A stretch of DNA of 64,000 bases from Lobosporangium transversale (lineage: Eukaryota; Mortierellomycota; Mortierellomycetes; Mortierellales; Mortierellaceae): the NCBI RefSeq assembly GCF_002105155.1, contig NW_019028981.1, positions 186,001 to 250,000 of the forward strand, read 5' to 3'. A program made the position numbers and the translations under genes. How positions within the stretch are numbered: position 1 is the stretch's first letter; each line of letters begins with the position of its first letter. This document shows, piece after piece, positions 56,947 through 64,000 of this stretch. The notes beneath the pieces were generated by a model. That model had not been told where the DNA came from. It was given only the letters and a program-made list of their open reading frames with translations, and made no database searches.

Positions 56947-57555
56947 GATATACTCCTTTGTATTTCGTCAGGGTTCTTGACTAGCTATTTTTTTTTTTTT
57001 TTTTTTTCTGTAATTAAAAATTAAAAATAAAAGCGAATAAAATAGTGGAATGAATGTGAATCAGAAATGTTTTTTTTTTTTGCTCATGCAATGTGGATGG
57101 AGAGGACAAAGCCAAAAAGAAAAGAGAGACAAAGCCAAAAGAAAAGAGAGGAAGGGTGGTAAGCGACTGGTAGGAGGTATATACTTAATGCAATGATTGG
57201 ATAATGCCTTTCGAACATTTCAACATGTTTCATGTCACTGTGTCGTGACAGATGCCGCCACCAGTGCTGTTTTACCTTGCTGCAAAAGTGTGGACACATG
57301 ACCCATCATCCGCAATGGTAGACCTGGTAGGCTGGTCCAGAAGGGACCACCGGGGTATAGTGCTGCATATATACTCATGCAACCCATGCTCTCTAACCGA
57401 CAAGTCTGATTGAGCAGACAAAAAAAAAGCTACAAATGAATCCAGCCCTTTCGATCTTGCATGCTCACTTACATCCATTCTACACCATACAGCCCATTGC
57501 TTTTTATTCATAATTTTCGTGATGTAAATATTTCTTTTACAAAAGAAAAAAAAGG
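56947..57555. other. Intergenic region between Sec14-like and POT1-like genes
   Basis: It contains a poly(T) tract (about 56991-57007), a second T11 tract, and a direct repeat of a roughly 23-nt purine-rich unit (GACAAAGCCAAAA-type, about 57107-57150). It holds the Sec14-like promoter and the POT1-like 3' flank. Confidence 0.4.
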
Positions 57556-58380
57556 CTACTTAATCATAGTATGGACGAGAAATGCTTCGAAATCAGCCAG
57601 TGCCTTTTCATTAACCCTTTGCAACACAGAGCCTTGAGTTCTAGAATGATTATTGCCTGTCGCTCTGTTACTATTACTACAGGGCCTTTTACTGTTCTCA
57701 ACCATGTCGCTGCCGTCTGTTCGACGTTTCTGAGACTGAGACAGCAGTTGTGACGGTTGTGTGGAATAATCCAAACATTCCAAGGGGAAGTCGCCGTCCC
57801 CAAACTCACTATTACACTGTGTATTCGGTGCATATTCCTGACTAATTGATCGTTTTATCGGTAGCGATGAGGATAGTGATATGGTTGTTGACTGTGATGC
57901 TACTTTGACCAATTTTATGTACATATCAAAGTAAATAGGGGACTCCAAGGAAGACTTTGTTCTACCGCCAAACGCACCTCCATCCATAACACCAATCCGC
58001 GCGAGTTTTTGTTTAAGTTCAGCAAGTCGTTCACTTTTCTTAATGTAGTTAGCAGCGTCAGCGCCAACAAGCGTTATCTTGTAGAAATAAAAACTGATTG
58101 GGTGAGATTCCCAATATTTGGTACATCAAAAACGTTCATTAGCAGAGTTGGGTAAAAGAAAAATAAGCACTACTTACAGCAGATTCGTTATCAACATAAA
58201 CATTAAATGTCTGTTGGAATTCATCCATAAGTTTGAGCATGAATGAGTATTTGAAAATGACTCCGCCACTGCCAGAGCGGCAGGACGGACATTTGTTGGG
58301 CGGCTTGTCATCCGAGAGAGGCCTGGATGAGTAGCAGAAAAACAAAGTAAATATGAAAATAAGTAAATAGAACTATAGGA

Positions 58381-58411
<31 letters not shown>

Positions 58412-58744
58412 GTATACCTCAAGTGATTAGATTTGAAAAATGAAAGGTCCTTTGCTTACCCATATCTATACCCGCAGTTACTGCAGCTTGCAAATGAGAA
58501 ATCCATAATATGCTCCGGTTCGAATCCCACCACGCAAGCATGTAATCTAAGATATTGAATGTCCTGTAAAGTGCACGCAATGTTCAAAGAGAGGATATTT
58601 GGCTTTCTGGTTCAGTATTCGGAAACAGTCTTTAATTTGTTAAGTCTAATAAAGTTTTCATACATACATCACTAGCATCGTTCCTGCATTCTAGCTCCAT
58701 GCGTGAAGTCAATAGTCCTATCATATTACCATCAAAAGTATTAG

Positions 58745-58783
<39 letters not shown>

Positions 58784-59819
58784 GGACAAGAGCATGGAAA
58801 GTATAAAAATAGTAGGGTTTCTCTGACTGACCCGTAAGCAACAACGCTCTTGAAGATGAAGGATTATGACGGGTAGATGGACGAGAAGGGGAGGTTGAAG
58901 GTCGTAAAACTGGAGTAACTTTTACAAGCGACTCGGTCTCTTTTTTTAAAATATGGGTGAGATCTTGAGGTTCTTGAACTGTTTTGGAGGTAGATACAGT
59001 CGTTGTTTCTGGCAATGGTCCTGGGGATATATCCCTGGTCCTGCTTGAGGACGACGATACAATTGGTGCGGGGGTAGCGGTAGCGACGATAGAGGATGCT
59101 CGCATTGAACGGGCTGCGATTTGAGCATAGATGGTTCCCGGTGTGTCTGTTCCTAGACCATGCAAGTAACGAGACTTCCGTCTGTACCAGAGAGAGGTTC
59201 AGTGGCCCTTGTCGCTCATCATATAACTTATTTCAAAGTTATATACAAAGCAAGAAAGAAAGAGAAAAGAAGTTCTATTTTTTGACTTACAAGCGTAGAT
59301 CTCTGACAAGAGCGTCCTTTGGATCCAAAATCTGAACGGGCTGAGAACGCTGGTAGCCTTTTCCGCGGAAACCGTTCATGTTAAGCTCAATATACTGACT
59401 CTTATTGAGCTTACAGCAAAGATTTTTAAGAAGCAAAAACATGCCCGCTCCAACATTTAGTCGCTGAGCTTCTTCGCAATGCTCGTCCCATAGCGTGACA
59501 AGTATAGTTGCTTTACCACCCACTCGTCCCTCGCCCTCTACAATAGGTAAGCTATCATGTTCCGTATAATCCGTCATCACCAACGTAGCCCTGTTTCCAG
59601 AGTCTAATTTGTAATAACAGACCTGTGATGTATATAAAGTCGTAGCATATAACGACACAGATATTTAACGCGTTGAGTTGTCTCGATTCTTGGCTTTTAC
59701 TTTACAAGATAAATATTCGCCGATATATTTTTACATGCCTCGCCAATAAAGTCACAGAACTTATTGACCTCCAACTGACTGACAGTACGTAGTCTGTCTA
59801 GATTCTCGATCCTGTCCAT
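57556..59819 (-). CDS. POT1-like telomere protein lacking the N-terminal OB fold
   Basis: Protection-of-telomeres-1 relative binding single-stranded telomeric DNA. Seven exons, 59819-59706, 59622-59291, 59181-58832, 58717-58668, 58563-58460, 58322-58178 and 58077-57556, give 538 aa with every intron in phase. The second OB fold of POT1 (POT1PC type) is seen at about 33-150: IYLVCYYKLDSGNRATLVMTD, ATILVTLWDEHCEEAQRLNVG, FLLLKNLCCKL and GFRGKGYQRSQPVQIL. A Ser/Thr/Pro-rich linker follows. The third OB region has a C4 zinc site (CSNC and, after intron 5, CPSC), SFMLKLMDEFQQTFNVYV and SPIYFDMYIKLVK. There is no room for a first OB fold: MsrA ends only 159 bp upstream. The identity of the C-terminal domain is inferred from order and zinc pairs. 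Confidence 0.72.
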
Positions 59820-59977
59820 GATCTGCTACTTGATTCTCGCTCTTTTCTGATTCATGGTCACTGAAATGCGTGCCAACAGATTACTGGCGGTTTTTTTTAA
59901 TCAAATAGAACCACAGTCACGAGATTTAGAAAATTGGAATCTTTATTAATAATCAATTATAAGGCAATGTTCGTTCT

Positions 59978-60587
59978 TCACCAACGTAAGAAATGCGATG
60001 GACATTCATATCCTTCTGGATTCTTGTTCAAATAGTTTTGATGATACTCTTCTGCATCATACCATTCACTTGCAGGAACGATCTCTGTAACAATATGCTG
60101 TCCCTTGTAGTGCTTCTCTTGAACCTCGGATGTAACCTTTCTAGCTATCTGTTCCTGCTCGGGTGAATGGTAAAAGATAGCAGACCGATATTGTGTTCCG
60201 ACATCAGGGCCCTGGGAGTTAATGGTAGTAGGATCATGCATCCTATAGAAGAATTCGACTAAATTAGGATAGTTGATCTTGTCGTTGGGAGTGTATTTGA
60301 TCTGGAGAGCCTCTGCATGCTCAGTCGTTCCAGTGCAGACTTTCTTATAATTAGGGTTGGAGTCATCGCCACCTGTGTATCCAACCTTGGTTTCAATATC
60401 CTCATCCTTGTAGAACTTCTGGAATGCCTTCTCGACACCCCTACAGATACAAAACAAAAGCAGAAATAGAGCAGAATGGGATTTGTAAGCAGCCAGTTAA
60501 AGTCGTGTGATAAAAAAAGTTTGATATGAATTATCTATGATAAGCTTACCAGAAGCAGCCTGCAGCAAAAGTAGCAGTTTCAGTCAT
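59978..60587 (-). CDS. Peptide methionine sulfoxide reductase MsrA
   Basis: Reduces methionine-S-sulfoxide in proteins. Two exons, 60587-60550 and 60440-59978, give 166 aa, normal for the single-domain enzyme. The catalytic motif GCFWG spans the intron: the 38-nt first exon ends in GCF plus two bases of Trp, and exon 2 supplies the rest and GVEKAFQKF. Also present are VGYTGG, PNYKKVCTGTTEHAEALQIKY, FYRMHDPTTINSQGPDVGTQYRSAIFY, and ASEWYDAEEYHQNYLNKNPEGYECPSHFLRW. A Cys near the C-terminus could be the resolving Cys. No targeting signal is evident, so it is probably cytosolic. It is divergent from EXO84. Confidence 0.95.
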
Positions 60588-61361
60588 ACTGAAGTTAGTG
60601 AATGTGAACAAACAAATGAAAGGGGTGAATGAGAAATGAGGAAGGAATTCGAAAAAAACCTCCTTCCGTTTTTTATAGATGTTGCGACCGTTGCACTAAA
60701 CGCTCAATCCAGCCAATCACAGATCAATTGAGGTGCGAAATATACGTCCGTCCATGTCGCCATTTGCGCAGTGGCGACTATCGCCTATTGATACACTAGA
60801 CTTGCACAGACAAGCCAAGAGTAAGTGTTTCATCATCACAGATGGATCTTACCAAATGCGGCCTTCTCTTAAGTAACTTTTCATGTCACTCGTCTACATT
60901 CACATAGACGTTCAAAGAGCAGAGTTTATTGTAATAGCTCTTTTAAAATGGTCTACCAGTTCTATCTGGCCTTCTTGAAAAGTACGCTTCAAGGACTAGA
61001 AATAAAAAGTAAGAATAGAGCATTCCTCCATGATGATTGTCGATCTGTAGTGGCTTTGTGCCCTGTAGAGTACAGGGTGGAATGCATATCACATCTGCAT
61101 GGCTCTACTGCAACACAACACTCACCTTGTCTCATCCCACTCAACGGCCACTTTTTATGCATACCTTTTTCATTCATTGACATCACGCATCGTCTTTTTT
61201 TTTTTTTTTTTTTTTTTTTGTTTTTACAGGGACTACAGGGACAAAACACGAAATAACTATTATAATCTCTTCAAATATTGCCATCATCAACCCTTTAATT
61301 ACTAATTGTGTACCGGAGAGAACGACAGTTGGACAAAACGTCAAACAGCAAGTAGTCAATC
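60588..61361. promoter_or_regulatory. Divergent intergenic region, MsrA and EXO84
   Basis: About 770 bp with both 5' ends. It contains a poly(T) tract (about 61197-61219) and no gene. Confidence 0.4.
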
Positions 61362-63431
61362 ATGCAGCCCCAACCAAGACGACAACCGCCTCTGCCACAA
61401 CAACGCATGCCCCCTGGCAGTGGACCACCTCCACCTCAAGGACAATACATGCGACAACAACAAGGCCTACCACCACGACCCATGGGCGGACCAGGACCAG
61501 GTGGAATGTACCCCCAACACCAAGGAATGGGTGGGCCGATGGGTCCACCGATGGGTCCACCAATGGGTCAAGGAGGCAATTACCCACCGCCTAGTATGCG
61601 ACCTCGTCCAGCGCCGATGATGCCCATGGGTAACCAGATGCCTATGAATGGACCTCCACGACCTATGGGTGGACCTATGAGCGGGCCAATGGGTGGACCT
61701 ATGGGTGGACCTCCTATGCCGATGGGCGGCCAGCGGCCTATGGGTGGTCCGAATATACCTCCAATGGGACGACCCGGCCCTCCTCCTAGTATGGGACCTC
61801 CTAGACCCAATCCTGGATATAGAGGGCCACCACAAGGACCAGGACCAAGTATGGGACCAGGACCAGGAGGAATGGGGCCAGGGCCAGGAGGAATGGGTCC
61901 AGGGCCAGGAATGGGTCCCGGAAAGGGGCCAGGGATAGGTATGGGGCCAGGGCCAGGGCCAGGGCCAGGGTCTATCAGCTCAAGCAGTTCAATTCAATCC
62001 GCACCAATATCTCTCTACGGTGGCATTAGTGGAGCTTCCAGTTCACCCAGTAATAATAGTAGTATAACTTCTCCAGCTTACTCTTCAACTCAATCTCCTA
62101 TGGCACCAATCAACTATCAACCTAAAACGTCGCATGCACCAACGGCAACCTCGCGACCCATCCACTCACCCAGTCCTAGCCCCATTCCAGCTTCATCTTC
62201 TGCTTCATCGAGTCCTGCCCCTATTGCTGTGCAGCCATCGCCTAACAACATCAATGCGGTACCCTTACGTCACGAAACTTCTTCTCCAAAAATTCGAAAA
62301 GATCCACCGCCGCCACCTATCGCCCGCAATAATGATGTCTCGTCCTCGCCTCAGATCCGCAGTGAAGCTCCTTTACCTTCGCCTAACTCCAGGATAGAGG
62401 CTAATTCAAACTCACCATTACCACCAAAGCCCCCAGTTAGGAGAGATACGTCGTCGTCATCAAAGTCGCAAAAAGAAGCTGCTGCATCATCCTCGCCTTT
62501 GATGAAAAAGGATGCACCTATTCCGCCACGCAAGGAGATTTCACAGCCCAAGCCTCTACAGCCCATACGCAAAAATCTAATCTCAATATCGTCGCCAACA
62601 CCATCGCCATCTACGGCAAGTCGTATGAACGAGAAGTCTGATCGAAAGCCCGTCGTGGAAATTGCGCAATTTTCAAAGGAGGGTTTCAACCATGAAGAAT
62701 GTGAGTTTGTAATGAAATACTTCAGAACGGGAAGGACTACAAAATGACTGAAAAGCTACAGAAGGCCAAGAGTGGAAGACTTTTTTTTAAAGATTAATTC
62801 GATACTCAACCGCCTTTATACATTTTATTTCATTTAGATCTCACTCAGAACCTAGCTAATGCTAGCGAGGATACAATTCGAAGTTTTCTGCAATCGCTCA
62901 AGGACTCTAAATCATTGGCAGCAGAGGATCTTCAAGAAAACGTGTTTAAGAACTACAACGAATTTGTCACTATTTCGAAAGAAATTTCAAAGCTGGAAAG
63001 CGATATGCAAACCTTACGTGGGTTACTGGATGATCTAAAGGCAGCAAGCGACAATCTGGTGGATGATGACGATGAATTTTTGCTCACAGCTGGTAAAAGA
63101 AAATGATCTTTAACCTTGTTCTCATACTCGCTACATTTCACATACTGGCATTTTTACATGGAGATTATTATCCCTCAGGATTGGCTTTTTTTTTTTTTTT
63201 TTTTTTTTTAACTTGTGATCAATTTGCCTGATTTTAGGTATCGAGGATTCTGCTCCTGTTGTACCAAAGAGAATGACAGTCATGGTCTCAAGCATGTCAG
63301 ATTTAACGTCTGTCTGGAAAGCCCAAATGATGGCACTATGGGAGGGCATTGAGGGAGCACAGGTAACGTTTCTCTGATAGTTCAGTTATTGTTGACAATG
63401 ATACGCATCTACACTTGGATTTCTTTCTCTC

Positions 63432-63487
<56 letters not shown>

Positions 63488-64000
63488 CTGAAAAGTCTTT
63501 ATTTTATTCAACTTATCATGTCTATCTGACTTAGAAAATGCTTCCATATCATCCAAAACGACATTTGATCCGCGAGTCCCCAAGCTTTGTAGAGATCAAC
63601 ACAGCAACCAACAAGATCAAACATCCTGTCCACATTGTACTCATGAATGACACCCTCCTAATTGCAACGCGCAAAAAGAAAACAGCTGCCATCTCAAAAT
63701 ATAAATTATTGGGCGATCGCTGCTGGCCATTAACAGACATTACCATTGAAGACATGAAGGATACAGCAGGTAAAAAAGCGTATTGATATTCCTTGATATA
63801 TCTTTCTTCTTTCATTCTAAAAGAAGTTTTTTTTTCTTGGATTAAATGGCATCTAATAAATATAGATATTAGGAATGCAATTAAGATTACGCATGGAAAC
63901 GAGGTTTTTGTGTACAAGACGGAAAAAGGACAGGAGAAGCAAACCATGTTGGTCAATGCAAAGCGTTCTACAGATGAAATGCTTGCAAGGTCAAATGAGT
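61362..64000 (+). CDS. EXO84: Exocyst complex subunit EXO84 (3' end beyond window)
   Basis: Subunit of the exocyst, which tethers secretory vesicles to the plasma membrane. Exons visible are 61362-62700, 62838-63092, 63238-63362, 63535-63769 and 63866 onward; the last is cut by the window. The first 446 residues are low complexity: Pro/Gly/Met repeats (MGGPM, GPGPGGMGPG) to about 205, then a Ser/Pro-rich stretch. VVEIAQFSKEGFNHEEYLTQNLANASEDTIRSFLQSL and LQENVFKNYNEFVTISKEISKLESDM are the conserved Exo84 N-terminal helix region. A PH-like domain follows: HLIRESPSFVEIN, VHIVLMNDTLLIATRKKK, CWPLTDITIEDM, AIKITHGNEVFVYKTE. The long Pro/Gly/Met N-terminus is unusual. The Exo84 C-terminal domain must lie to the right. 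Confidence 0.9.
61480..61975 (+). repeat. Gly/Pro/Met-rich coding repeat in EXO84
   Basis: Degenerate 9-12-bp units (ATGGG-GGACC and GGACCAGGGCCA types) encode MGGP and GPGP repeats over about 165 codons. Confidence 0.75.
63434..63487. repeat. Perfect T27A27 inverted homopolymer in EXO84 intron 3
   Basis: Twenty-seven T directly followed by twenty-seven A, a 54-bp self-complementary tract inside the intron 63363-63534. Confidence 0.8.

Noticed and set aside
61467-61835. Minus-strand His/Arg/Trp-rich frame
   Set aside because: Antisense of the Gly/Pro/Met repeat of EXO84.
1-64000. CRISPR arrays, operons, bacterial-type promoters
   Set aside because: No regularly spaced direct repeats; gene spacing and introns are eukaryotic throughout.

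Overview
This is a 64-kb piece of a fungal nuclear genome. Nearly every gene is split by short GT-AG introns (about 70-250 nt) whose phases can be checked codon by codon. The products are eukaryotic housekeeping proteins. The standard code is used, and intergenic and intronic DNA is AT-rich with many pure A or T tracts of 20-38 nt. A DDRGK1/UFBP1-like protein and a mitochondrial TRAP1 are both missing from baker's yeast. With a Mcp5/Num1-type PH protein, a Kre9-like GPI protein, an ML-domain lipid-transfer gene and F-box/LRR proteins, they point to an early-diverging fungus, most likely Mucoromycota in the broad sense (Mortierellomycotina-like). That placement is inference.

Layout. 1-2065: gene-poor. 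2066-8956: DBP8 RNA helicase (+), TOM22 (-), and a large MBIP-like nuclear protein with polyglutamine (+). 8957-16900: a transposon-rich block with a decayed coding remnant, an intact Tc1-like element with TA duplications, a MITE-like hairpin, and two head-to-head copies (one broken, one intact) of a second DDE element with an 87-residue D-E gap. 16915-23000: a frameshifted ML-domain gene, thymidylate synthase, a DDRGK1-like protein and a derlin, all (+). 23071-25710: TRAP1 (-). 26321-33384: UTP10 (+). 33762-38687: tafazzin (-) and an NDR-family kinase with an N-terminal CRIB motif (-). 40440-47183: a divergent uS10-like protein (-), an RRM-like putative mitochondrial protein (+), a Kre9-like GPI protein (+) and an F-box protein (+). 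48059-60587, all (-): a Num1-like cortical PH protein, a Sec14-like protein, a POT1-like telomere protein without its first OB fold, and MsrA. 61362-end: the 5' part of exocyst EXO84 (+), cut by the window edge.

Functional themes are those of scattered eukaryotic genes and not operons: ribosome biogenesis (DBP8, UTP10), mitochondria (TOM22, TRAP1, tafazzin), ER quality control (DDRGK1-like, derlin; neighbours, perhaps by chance), cortex, polarity and secretion (NDR kinase, Num1-like, Sec14-like, EXO84), and telomere protection (POT1-like). The most noteworthy observations are the CRIB-NDR kinase fusion, the OB1-less POT1, a putative UFMylation factor in a fungus, a 19-nt tafazzin exon carrying the catalytic histidine, the head-to-head transposon pair, and the homopolymer-laden introns.
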